DNA from: Xanthoparmelia taractica
Lineage: Eukaryota; Ascomycota; Lecanoromycetes; Lecanorales; Parmeliaceae
Assembly: GCA_033085395.1 (NCBI GenBank)
Contig: JANQBS010000045.1
Span: forward strand, 124,001 to 188,000
Length of the DNA stretch: 64,000 nucleotides
Direction of reading: 5' to 3'
The notes under the pieces were generated by a model. That model did no database searches, was not told where the DNA came from, and worked only from the letters and a program-made list of their open reading frames with translations. The translations under genes and the position numbers were made by a program. How positions within the stretch are numbered: position 1 is the stretch's first letter; the number at the start of each line of letters is the position of its first letter. Below, one piece after another: positions 11,103-22,491 of this stretch.

Positions 11103-14100
11103 ATGCAGAGGTTCAGCAACATTACAGGTCAAGCTCGCCATGGTTTGGAGAAGATGACCCCGGCCGGCCTCATGTCAAGGCCGAATCCCATGGACCTTCC
11201 CATTGCCCAGCCCATCAAACGGCCCATGAATGGCACCCCCATCTCTCCTCTGACCCCTGCTGATACCATGGTCAACCTCTCCTTCAACGTCCCTTTTTCT
11301 TCCAATCTTAACGGTCCCGACGTCGAGGAAATCCTCCATGCCAGTCCCAAAGCTCTAGAAAGATGGACCTTTCCCGAGGGTACAGAAGAGGGGATGCCAA
11401 TACACAAGCTGCCAGTGCATCATTACAACGTAGAGCAGTTGAGAAGGTCATGCCGAGTCCTGACCGAGGGAAGTCAAGGACGAGTGGAGGCTACAGTGAC
11501 CTCTTCCGAGCCAAAGCCAATACCTGCGTTGCAGCGGAGACCTTTAAAGGGCCTTGTGACCAATGTTTGTATCTCTGGAGACAACGAGACGGTGCATAAG
11601 ATGCGAGCCAAGATATTGAACGATACACCCATCGCATTGGTGAGGACCCTACATGAGCTCTGCCGAGGCTCATCAATGCTGACACGATGACAGAGATGCG
11701 CTATCGTCGACATCGATACCAATCTCGTCATCACTCCGGACATGAGTGGCGTCCGAGTTGGTGTCCTCAAACACCTGGACGAAGTTGCCAAATGGACTGG
11801 TACGGATATATTCTTGCTCAATCCCAAGCACGGCGATCCAGAAGGTCCTGCGTCAAGCTATGGCAACGGGAGTGATCAGCGGTTTGATCAAAGGCTACGG
11901 ATCGCAATCTATGGCGATCCAGAGAGCTCAGAGCATGCAAAGACAAGAGTGCTCATCATGATTGACAGAGTGGTAAGTTCTACTACTGCTGGAAATGGAG
12001 ACACTTGCTGACTACGGAGCAGCTGCACCGGACCTTCGATGTGTTGAAGCTCGAGCTGTCCCTGCACACAATCATATGTGGCCGAACCCGCAAGAATATC
12101 CGCCTTATCGAAGCTGCCACCAATACCGCGATATACTTTCCACCTCCCTTCCCCCGCGTCTATGGGTACACGCCCCAAGGAGCGTACCGAAGAGGCGAAG
12201 ATGAAGTGTACATCACTGGGGAAAATCAAGATTGCATCAACCATGCAAAGAAGAAACTTCACGAGTTGGTCCTGAACACCAAATGCTACGTCAAGGATGT
12301 AATGGTATCGGCGCACAAGATTGATAGTATAATACTCGACCGACTTGATAAAGTCCGCAAGGTTATGGAGACAAATGGATCTTATGTGTTGTTCCCGCAG
12401 CTTGGTAGCCAGCGAGGTTTGATTCGGGTCCAGGGCACAGAGATCTTGCACGTGGAACGCACTGTGCGTGAAATCATGGCATTGGTAAGCCTGTTTTCTT
12501 CAGCATCTCTTGGCTTCCACCTGCTAACCTGCTGAGGCCGGCCAATTCTACAGTGCGTCATGGTGGCTGATGCTGCACGACTCGGCACAGTCCATGAGGG
12601 CTCCATCATCAGCTGACATACGGGTGATGCTCTCGGATATCTGTACAAACTCTGGTTCCGACGTCTGCTTTGAGAAACTCACGTTCAACATCAACGGATC
12701 CGACGACTCGGTCAAGGCGGCCATGATGGTCATTCATGAGATACCGTTTGTCAAGCGAGCGCAGTATCAGATCCGCGTCAAGATTGAACTTGCCAACGAG
12801 CATAAGGAATTTGTCAGTGGCAAGAAAAATGGCAAAATCAACAAGATTATGGGACAGAGTATGGCATTTTGACAACCCTCTTCTGGTCACGTTGAAGAAG
12901 GCACTAACCACTTGTCCAGGCAATGTCCAGATCATCTTCGACGGCTTCAACGAATACAATTTCTATATCGACGTTTGTGGAGCGCAATACGACGCCACCA
13001 AAAACGGGCTCGACCTCGTTGAGCAAGAGATGCCCGCTTCGATCTCCTTCCACGTACCCGATCAGTACCACAAGCGTATCATTGGGATAGGTGGGCAGCA
13101 CATTCAACGCATCATGAAAAAGTACTCCGTCTTTGTCAAATTTTCCAACGCCATGGACCGGGGCGGCATTGGCAAAGAAGACGACGATATCAAGATCGAC
13201 AATGTTATCTGCCGCACTCCTGCACGCAATGCCCAGAGCTTGGATTTGGTCAAGCAGGAGATCATGGACATGGTTGAGAAAGTGGTAGGTGAACCCGAAG
13301 ATCTGGAAGAGGAAACTTCTGGCTCTACTTATGAGCCACAAACACCAGACTGACAAGTCTGATGTACTGCGAAGGACGCGGAATTCGTCTCCGAGACCGT
13401 CGTGATCAACCGCTTGTACCATAGAGAACTTATCGCTCGCATGCACAAAATCGACGAGCTTGAGAAGAAGTGGAATTGCAAAATCGACTTTCCCAGCACC
13501 GAAATGGCGAGTGATGTGGTCACCATATCTGGCCCCGAGTATCAAGTGCCTCAAGCCGTTGATGAATTTCTGGTTCGTTCCGTTTCCATTTTTACGTATC
13601 TACAGGTGCTGACGATGCTCAGGGCATGGTCCCCGAGAGCCATGAGATCGTTGTGCCTGCGTCTCCTCAGCTCCAGGAGTTTTTCAAGTCTATCGAATTT
13701 CCAACCGAAGTACGACAACCACTGAAGACTCAGTATGAGGTTATTCTGAGTATTGGCAACGACTCCAAACCAGTGGAAGATACAGAGACCAGCGAAGCGC
13801 GACTTCTGCTTGAGTACACCCGCAATAACGCTGGCGGTCTGAAAGATGCCATCGACTTCCTGGTTTCTCGGCTCATACCCTACGGCTTGGACGCGACAAC
13901 TGTCAAAGGCGCAATACCTCGACCGAAGTCTGACTCATTCGAAGATTCTCTTCCTTTCTTTGACTCGAAGCTGCTACAAAATGCTCCTGCGCCGCTTGGG
14001 ACCGACTCACCCACCCGATCCACTTTCGCAGATGATGCTAGTGAGCGCGGATCCCTCTTTGGGAGGATCCGTAAGCCGGGCAGCATCTCCTCCATCTCCT

Positions 14101-14438
14101 CGTTCTTGGATCGTCGCAAGAATCAATCCAACTCTCCCGGCTCTCTATTTAAACATGCCTCTTCCAACGCCTCTCGCGCATCTCTCGTCTCGATGGAGTC
14201 GCGCGATAGCGGCTACCGCAACCCTTGGAACGACAGTGGTGTCAACCTTCCAGAAGAAGAAGGCCACAACGGCTGGCCTCTCCGTTTCGAGAACAAATCC
14301 GAACACAAAATCTCGTTCGGCGCCATACCCGGTGATACTACCCCTCGACACGATAAACACGCCTCCTTCGACAGCGGACGTCCAAGCACCTCTCATTCTA
14401 CAAATGGATACCCGGCCCCTATCGGGCCACCTCGTTAA
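11103..14438 (+). CDS. Multi-KH-domain RNA-binding protein, 992 aa, seven exons
   Basis: Exons: 11103-11639, 11694-11972, 12023-12484, 12537-12858, 12920-13284, 13375-13572, 13623-14438. They total 2979 nt, and all junctions keep frame. At least three KH modules are visible by their GxxG loops: GRTRKN in exon 3, GKKNGK in exon 4 and GIGGQH in exon 5. More degenerate KH-like repeats lie between and after them, giving a vigilin/bicaudal-C-like architecture. The C-terminal 200 residues are Ser-rich and probably disordered. KH proteins bind single-stranded RNA; vigilin/Scp160-type members work with polysomes and mRNA localisation. That role is inferred from the family. The exon 4 acceptor must be the AG at 12535-12536, because the more typical TTCTACAG ending at 12553 leads to an early stop. 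Confidence 0.85.
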
Positions 14439-15065
14439 AGAACCCACGAATACCCGCCTTGTCCCTCTCGGCTTGCATTGCTTTTCTCACTTTCCATGTC
14501 ATGACTGGCTATGATGCGTTATCATCTGCGCGAACCAATACCCCTGAAGCGATTGAGTAAAAGATCTGGCAAGGCGCTCTTGAGCTTTCTCTCCCTTCAA
14601 CATTATACCACGAATACCAATTTGTTACATCCGAGGCGTATGTTTGGCTACTTAGCACAAAAGGGATTCTCTTGATAGGGTTGGGGTTGCGAGCTAGATA
14701 CCACAGATAGAGTACGCGGCGAATGGCAATCAAGATTTCCTCACCTTCTTGAATTTGACAATATAGTTGTGATTACGTTGCACACACCCATTCTTATGAT
14801 TTTAATGTTAACATTCCGGTCTTATCTCCGGTCATTATGGCCGCATCCGACGATAGCCGCGCGTGCATTGTACGACTCTGGCGGGGAAGCTACGGGCCAA
14901 ACTACACCCATATGTCTCAGTGGTAGTAGTTGCCAAGATGAGGGGAGCATCCAGCTATTGTTTCCTGGCGTATGCTTCCTATGCTTCCTCCTCCTCTATC
15001 CTGATCAACTGCCCCTTGCTCATACCTCGTACCCTCTGTCAACCAGCACGCAACTCAACCAAAAA
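14439..15065. other. Intergenic spacer
   Basis: 627 bases between two plus-strand genes, holding the KH gene 3' end and the ThDP-enzyme promoter. The plus strand is open over much of 14769-15143, but that frame includes the short first exon of the next gene by chance. No other gene is supported. Confidence 0.6.
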
Positions 15066-17018
15066 ATGTATGCTTCGTCCTCTACCCGTACCGAATATTC
15101 GGCTCAGTACGTCACGCAAAATGCTCTCGCTTTTACTGATTGATACACGTCCAGGTACACCGCGAGTGATGCCTTCTTTGAAGCGCTCTGGGAACTGGGC
15201 GTGACCTACTGCTTCGTCAATTTCGGCTCCGACCATCCCTCCATCATCGAAGCCATTACCAAGGGTCAGATTGAAAAGAAGGGCCAATTCCCCACCATCA
15301 TAACATGTCCCAACGAAATGGTCGCCCTCTCCATGGCCGACGGCTACGCCCGCGTCACGGGCAAGCCCCAGTGCGTCATCGTGCATGTGGACGTCGGCAC
15401 CCAAGGGCTGGGAGCCGCGGTGCACAATGCGTCCTGCGGCCGAGCACCGGTGCTCATCTTTGCCGGGCTCTCTCCGTACTCTTGTGATGATGAGCTGAGG
15501 GGGAGCCGGACGGAGTATATACATTGGATCCAGGATGTGCCGGATCAGAAGCAAATCGTGGGACAGTATTGCCGGTACACGGGGGAGATCAAGAGAGGGG
15601 TCAATGTTAAGCAGATTGTTGGACGAGCGCTGCAGTTTGCAACGACGGCGCCAATGGGACCTGTCTACCTTGTTGGGTCGAGAGAAGCGATGGAAGAAGA
15701 GATACCTGAGTACAGCCTGAAGCCCGAGCACTGGGGTCCAATAGGACCAGGGGCGTTACCGGAGGGCGCGGTGGAGACTATCGCTAAAGTTTTGGTCGGC
15801 GCGAAAGAACCGTTACTCATTACAGGCTACTCTGGGAGGAACCACGCTGCCGTAGGGGAACTGGTGAAGTTGACGGAAGCAATAAAAGGCTTGAGGGTTC
15901 TAGACACAGGAGGCTCGGATATGTCCTTTCCTTCGGATCATAGGGCCAACGTTGGATTAAAATATGGAGTTGATGACAGCGTAAAGACGGCCGATGTCAT
16001 CCTGGTGGTTGATTGCGACGTACCATACATACCAGCTTTGTGCAAACCAAAGGAATCCACAAGGATATTTCATCTAGACTCAGATCCTTTAAAGCAACAG
16101 ATGCCAGTTTTCTATTTCCCAGTGGAGGCAAGGTACAAGACGGATGCCTACACGGCCATTAAACAACTGAACGAGTACATTAGCGGCAACGAGACGCTGT
16201 CAAAGAAAATCGAGTCCTATTCAGACCGGTGGGAAGAGCTCAAAGAGATACACTCCGAACGCCTGAGTAGCATCCAAGCGCTAGCCCGACCGAGCGACGA
16301 CGGTACGTACAACATCTCCTACCTCACAGCCGCCATCCGCAAGGCAGTACCCGAAGACACCGTCTTCGCCATTGAGGCCGTAACCTGCACCGTTTTCGTT
16401 GCGGATCAGATCCAGGCCCGAATCCCAGGCACATGGATCAATTGCGGCGGCGGTGGTCTAGGCTGGTCGGGCGGTGGAGCGCTTGGGATCAAGCTTGCGG
16501 TCGGTGACAAGAGATTCGTATGCCACATTGTCGGCGACGGGACATTCCTCTTCAGTGTCCCAGGGAGCGTGTACTGGATCAGTCAGCGCTACAAGCTGCC
16601 CGTCCTAACCATTGTGCTCAACAACAGAGGTAAAACTCTTTCTCTCCCGTCAACATCAAACGGGCTCTTGCAGTGAACCATCAATACCCGTGACTGATTG
16701 ACTGACTAACTAACTAACCAACTCACAGGCTGGCACGCACCCAAACGCTCCCTCCTCCTCGTCCACCCGCACGGCCTCGGCTCAAAAGCCACAAACGAAG
16801 ACCTCAACATCTCCTTCGCGCCCTCGCCCGACTACGCAGGCATCGCCAAGGCGGCCGCGGGCGGCAATCTGTGGGCCGGACGCGCGGGTACGGTAAGGGA
16901 GCTCGAGGAGTTGCTGCCGAGGGCCGTTGAGGCGGTGAAGGGGGGTGTGGGGGCTGTGTTGGACGCGCATTTGGATGGGAGGCATCCGGGGCCGGGGGTG
17001 CATGCGCTTGTTGGGTAG
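15066..17018 (+). CDS. ThDP-dependent acetolactate-synthase-like enzyme, 601 aa
   Basis: Exons 15066-15106, 15155-16629 and 16729-17018, total 1806 nt. The family (acetolactate synthase, benzoylformate decarboxylase, oxalyl-CoA decarboxylase) uses thiamine diphosphate and Mg2+ to act on 2-oxo acids. Visible features are the N-terminal ThDP-activating glutamate, Glu68 in CPNEMVALSMADGYAR, and the ThDP-binding motif starting GDG at 474-476 and ending NN at 503-504. Between them is a central domain typical of three-domain enzymes. There is no obvious mitochondrial presequence, unlike ILV2, so a cytosolic enzyme is more likely. It is not the biosynthetic acetolactate synthase by general look, and its substrate cannot be told from sequence. 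It converges on glycogen phosphorylase, with 356 bases between stops. Confidence 0.85.
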
Positions 17019-17374
17019 GTTGGATGGGATGCTGCGAGGTGATGGGGTGGGGAGGAAGATGCGGGTGATGTGGAACATTGTTTGATTTTGCGAATGAAAA
17101 AGCATGCCAGGGCGGTACGAGTACGCTTAGGCGTTGGTGTTGGTGGGAATCACGGTGTATGAGTTGCATGGGATGTGTTTGCAGAGAATTGTTAGAATAA
17201 GAAGGGGTCCTAAGTAACGTTCTTGAAAAACAAACATGTCCGTGACATACCAGTGATTGATTAGATATGAAATGTATTCTCTCTATCGAAACCCTGGGTG
17301 CTTTTTACCCCGGCGCCGCAGTCGCATACCTCATCCTCGATTCACGCACCAAATCTACTCTACTCTACTCTACT
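17019..17374. terminator. Convergent 3' intergenic region
   Basis: 356 bases between the stop of the ThDP enzyme and the stop of glycogen phosphorylase. It must hold both 3' ends. It contains a TACTC repeat at its right edge. No perfect AATAAA is obvious on either strand. Confidence 0.55.
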
Positions 17375-17380
17375 CTACTT
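17355..17380. repeat. (CTACT)n pentanucleotide microsatellite across a stop codon
   Basis: About five units of TACTC run up to and over the glycogen phosphorylase stop codon (TAG on the minus strand at 17375-17377). Confidence 0.85.
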
Positions 17381-20300
17381 GCCATTCCTCTGGTCCGGAA
17401 CGAGGGGCTCGACGTTCCAAATCATATCCGCGTACTCCTGGATGCACCTGTCGCTGCTGAAGAAGCCCATCCGGCTGACGCTCGTGATGCACTTGTCGAG
17501 CCAGGCGTCCTGGTCCTTGTACGCCTCGTCCACGAGCGCGTGCGTCTTGATGTAGCTGTTGAAGTCGTCGGAAACGAGGTAGTAGTCGCCTTGGTCGGTG
17601 ATGGAGCTGCACAGGGCGCTGAAGCGGTTCGCGTCGCCGAATCTACCGCTCTTGATGGCGTCGAAGACCTCGGCGAGGTCGGGGTCGAGTTTGAAGTTGC
17701 CGTAGGTGTGGGCGTGGCGGAGGTCTTCGACGTCCTCGGCGAGGTTGCCGAAGAGGAAGATGTTGGATTCGCCGATTTCGCGGGTGATTTCAATGTTGGC
17801 TCCGTCACAAGTACCGATGATCAGTCCGCCGTTCAAGACGAACTTCATGTTGCTGGTTCCACTTGCTTCCGTACCTGCGGTGGATATGTGCTCGCTGATA
17901 TCCGATGCAGGGGTGATGATCTCGGCCTTGCTCACATTGTAGTCTTCAATGTAGATGACCTTCAAGAGATCGCCGACGTCCTTATCATTATTGACGACCT
18001 CGCCAACGCTGCAGACAAGGTGAATGACCGTCTTAGCCATCCAGTATCCTGGAGCGGCCTTGCCTCCAAAGATCGACACACGAGGTGCAAGTTTCTTGCG
18101 CTCTTCGGCGCTCATTGCCTTGATCGTCAGGTATCGGTGAATGACACCGAGGATGTTCAGCTGCTGTCGCTTGTACTCGTGTATGCGCTTGACTTGAATA
18201 TCGAAGAGGGCTTTGGGGTTGACACGTACGCCTGTCGTATTTGTAATGTGTTGCGCTAAGCGGACTTTGTTGGCGTACTTGATCTCTTGCCACTCCTTTT
18301 TGAAGTCCTGGTCATCAAGGAAATGTTCGAGCTTGTTCAGCTTAGTCAAATCGGTAAGGAAATCGTAGCCGCCCAGCTTTGAAGCAATCAACTCAGAGAG
18401 CCTGGGATTTGCTTGATGGAGCCATCTCCGGGGGGTAATGCCGTTGGTCACGTTGGTAAATTTGTCGGGCCCGTAGATCTTGACAAAGTCTTTAAAGATT
18501 GTTGTCTTGATCAGATCCGAATGAAGCTCGGCTACACCATTGACTTTGTGGCTTCCAATAGTCGCAAGGTAAGCCATCCGCACCATTTTTGGCTGGGATT
18601 CCTCGATGATTGAAACACGCCTGAGCATGTCGCGGTCCTTGGGGAACTGCTTCTCTACCATTTGAAGAAACTGCATATTGACCTCGTAGATGATTTGGAG
18701 ATGTCTCGGGAGCAGGTTCTGCACGACGGGGACCGACCACTTCTCTAAAGCCTCCGGCATTACGGTGTGATTTGCGTAGCTGAAGGTGTTTTGGACGATA
18801 TTCCAGGCTTCAGCCCAGTCAAGACCCTCTAAATCAACCAGGATACGCTGCAACTCGACGATAGCAAGTGTAGGATGAGTGTCGTTTAGTTGGATAGCCA
18901 CCATGTCTGGAAAAGCTGACCATGCTTTCTTTGATTTCTTGAAACGACGGACGATGTCAAATAGCGAAGCGGCGCACCAGAAGTATTGTTGCTTGAGACG
19001 GAGCTCTTTCCCACGCTCTAGGTTATCATTGGGGTACAGTACAGCAGAAATGGTTTCTGCACGTTGCTGATCACCTACGGAGGCTTCGTAGTCGCCGGAG
19101 TTGAACTTTTGGAAGTCGAACTCGCCTTTTGAAGCCTTGGAAGACCACAAACGGAGGTTGTTCGTCGTTGCAGTCTGATATCCTGGAATCGGGACGTCGT
19201 ACGCGACTGCATCGACAATTTCACCGCCCTCCCAGACTGCAATGTCTTTGCCGTCTTCATTCCTGTTTGTTCATCAGTAAATCATCATTGCGTTACTCAG
19301 GATAGCATACTGGCGCCTAGAGACGTAACCGTAGAATTGAATGTCCACGGTGATATCGTGTCTGGGAAATTCCCAAGGGTTGAAGTCCAGCCAATAGTCA
19401 GGTACCTCTACCTGATATCCGTCGACAATTTCTTGCTTAAAGATACCATATCTATAACGCAGGCCATATCCCCAGGCAGGATAATTCAGCGTAGCCATAC
19501 TGTCAAGGAAACACGCAGCCAGACGACCGAGACCGCCGTTGCCGAGAGCAGCGTCATGCTCTTGGGATATGACATCCTCGATCCGGAAGCCTAGGTCTTT
19601 AAGACCAGCTAATCAAGCAGCTTAGTTGTGTTTATATAATGATAGAGGATGATATCCATACCTCGTGCCACGTCCTTTAAGCCAACGTTGAGCATGGCAT
19701 TGTCCAAAGCTCTTCCCATCAGAAACTCCAAAGACAGATCTAGACCTATATAAGTCGAGTGTTCCTATTGTTCTAGAGCGTGGCCATACAGTAGACTCTT
19801 TTCTGGTCCGCGAATGTCTGTCGCTGTTGAGTCCTATTCCATTCGATGACAAGTCTGTCCCGGAAAGCGAGAGAGGCGCCGGAGTAAGCAGCTCTGGTGT
19901 AGTCTGTTATCGTCCGCTTATCGAGACATGGGTGCGGACTTAATCAAACTCACAGCTCATCGCAATTGAACAACGAACGCGCAAGGGTTGTCTCAACGTG
20001 TCTCACGGTTTCATCCTGTATTATATCAGTATCTTTCCCATTCAAGAGAAATCTAGTAGCCAATGCTACCCACCTCGAATTGTTCCTTTGTAGTAAAGCC
20101 TTGAACCGACTTTTGGTGTCTTTAGCAATGATTTAGAGGCTCAATTAGTGCGCAACATACATGTTTCTTCCACCTGCGGAGACGAGGGTCAGCATGGGAA
20201 GCTGGCATTCGTCCTTACCGCTGGAAACTTACGCTTCTCTCTGAGGCTCAGGTATGCTCGCTTCGACGCTCTTGATTTCTGCAGCACCGAAACCCGTGGC

Positions 20301-20408
20301 AGTACGCTTGTGCTTGGGACGGGAGATACCCTCAGGCCCAACGGGACCCTGGATGTCGGTGATGGGGGCGCTTGTGGAGGGCTTTCTTTCGCGGGTTTGG
20401 GTAGCCAT
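17375..20408 (-). CDS. GPH1: Glycogen phosphorylase, 884 aa, eight exons
   Basis: Exons on the minus strand: 20408-20233, 20173-20161 (13 nt), 20109-20074, 20015-19954, 19893-19790, 19739-19662, 19608-19311, 19262-17375. The total is 2655 nt and every junction keeps frame. The enzyme releases glucose-1-phosphate from glycogen in the cytosol using pyridoxal phosphate. The PLP site is the signature EASGTSNMKF, with the cofactor Lys at about 729. The N-terminal substrate/active-site stretch GNGGLGRLAACFLDS and the WGYGLRYRYGIF block are also intact. Length matches fungal enzymes. The N-terminus is short, Ser/Thr-rich and Arg/Lys-rich, which in yeast is where kinase regulation acts; here that is inferred. 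At exon 5 the acceptor is the second of two close AGs (CCAG ending at 19894), fixed by the reading frame. Confidence 0.95.
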
Positions 20409-22491
20409 GGTTGGTACGAGGGAAAATACTGAGGTGGTAGATAGAGGAAGGAGATGTAGAGAGGACAATGGAAAGGTTTTGCCGTGGAAGAAGAAGAAGA
20501 AGAAGAAGAGGTGAAATTGTTGAGTAAACCAAGGATGTCTAGTTCCCAAACAAAAAGGAAGATCGTTTGCAGCCGAAAGGCATATCTAGAATAATACAGT
20601 AATAATAAAATAATCTGTTTGCAGTGATAACCCCACTAACGCTAAGCAATCGATAAGCGTGGGGCTCCGGGGCATGGGCGTGGGGTGGCTATCAAAAACT
20701 CAATCGTCTCTAACCTTGGAATATAACAGTAGACATATACTAGAAATTGACTATTTCTTTCCACTAGCATGACATGACTTGAAGCACCTTGGGCGGGTCT
20801 TGTTTGTGTTGGAGTAGCTAAGAGGAAGTTGCTTGATTGAAAAAGAGATCACAGTCGAGAATGTCCGCTATGAAAAACTGATCGTCGATACTGCCAGGTA
20901 AAGATATTACGTTTAGTGAGACCTCGAATGGGATGACCTTCCCAAGCTCATGGTGATGCTCCAATGACCGTCTGATGACGTCCTCGTTATAAGAGTACAC
21001 TGTGCAATTAAGTAGCAAGCAGCCCACAGCGAGAGCGACAATGTCGAGCGAACCAAGCCCTTCGACGTTAAGCTGTGACTTGCTGACGATATTCTCTTCC
21101 TTGCAACTGCTGAGCCAGGGGTCAAAGGAGATATTAGCACTTACCCTCGAGAAGTAGGATGAACCTGCAGGCTTGATGGGTAGACTTTTAATTAACCCGT
21201 GAATATCAGGCGGCGTTGAAGATACTGAGGGTAATGTTTGACCTGCAGAATTGTTGCATCATCTTTGCCAATATCCCTCGATAAGATCGGGCAATTCTCT
21301 GTCACCAGACCAGTGGGAACTCTGCCCTTCTCAGTCCCCATGCACAAAGCATGCAGTAGAGAATCGCAAAGAGACCCCGCTTGCTTCGAGCAGCATGGTC
21401 TCCTAAAAACCTCCTGCTCAAACAGAGCTTATCGCTGTGGTCCCAGTCCGTACCTAGTTCAGATGCTCTGTCCTTGAATCTCGAGCCTAGAAGACTAGTC
21501 GAGGAAGCGTAGCCACGGTGCGAAACCTATACAAAACCAACCCGATACCTGTGACTTTAATCGACATAGACGCACGAAGACTTAGCAAAGTGTAGGAGTT
21601 CACCGAGAACGAAAGTATATAATTGGGATTGATCCTGAACCACAGTCACGGTCAGTCAAGTCATCCAAAGTCAGATGCCAGTTCGACCGCCTGAGAAGAT
21701 AACCGATTGCAAACGGCTTGTTGCAAGACGAAATGCTATCTACATAGCATGATTGATATATCCAGTGCTCGCCGGGCGTCATGTCCAAAGCGGCATAACA
21801 GCTGCTCTGCAGGATCCAACCTTATCATCCAACATGCTCAAATCAACTCTGACACCGACCCAATGCTACCTCATACCCACAGAAGAACCAAAAGGCAACG
21901 CTCCAAGCTCAGTGGCTCTCTTCCCGGCGCGACAAATCTGATCATCGCCATCGCAAGGCTCGCATTAAGAAAGCAGATACTGAAGGCGTTTCCATCGCAT
22001 CCTCGCTGGCGAAATGAAGCGCGAACAATTCAAATCAACTTTTTCCCCAGACGTTATGCGGATGAGTGACCCAAAAGGATGTTGCCGTCCTTTAACACTC
22101 CATCAAGTCCGTCCTTCGCTGGCCGCAAGAGCATTTGCCCGAATCGCACGCTTTGGCCCACTTTCCATGACTCTCGGCTACCATTGGAGCGGAACAGTGC
22201 GTCTGTATTGCTCCAAAAGCCTACCACAGAGGACACCATTGCTTGGGATAAGCTTGATACCGTCAGGTGGGCGACTCAAGCTGCCCATCGTAGGCATCCA
22301 ATCCTGCTGGCCCGAGTGATCTTGAGAGCTTTAGATAGATCATATGTGGGAATAAATATCAATAAAGCCTAACGAGGCAGGCGAAAGTCGACAGGTATAT
22401 ACAAAGTGGAAAGCGAACAGGTATAGTCTTCCTTGCATCCGCTATGGCGCTTGTGGGACGATGCCGCACGGCGTATTAGGGCGATGATGGC
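20409..22491. other. Intergenic region without a supported gene
   Basis: 2.1 kb between the start of glycogen phosphorylase and the end of the G-alpha gene. Both strands contain frames of 60-120 codons (for example 21238-21477 and 21707-22069 plus, 20913-21140 minus). None has a convincing composition, start context or family resemblance. It presumably contains the glycogen phosphorylase promoter. I cannot exclude a small or multi-exon gene. Confidence 0.55.
20486..20510. repeat. (GAA)n microsatellite in the leader of glycogen phosphorylase
   Basis: About eight GAA units on the plus strand (TTC on the transcript strand), 78-102 bases upstream of the glycogen phosphorylase ATG, probably in its 5' leader or core promoter. 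Confidence 0.85.

Noticed and set aside
12904..13554. 216-codon minus-strand frame opposite the KH gene
   Set aside because: Shadow of conserved exons 5 and 6; it crosses real introns without any break of its own.
15039..15731. 230-codon minus-strand frame opposite the ThDP enzyme
   Set aside because: Fully antisense to conserved coding sequence, with no family resemblance.
17267..18259. 330-codon plus-strand frame antisense to glycogen phosphorylase
   Set aside because: It lies entirely opposite a conserved exon. Long antisense frames arise from codon bias, and the translation is a Val/Asp/Leu-rich shadow.
21238..22319. Several 60-120-codon frames between glycogen phosphorylase and G-alpha
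   Set aside because: Overlapping in different frames, no conserved motifs, no consistent splice structure.
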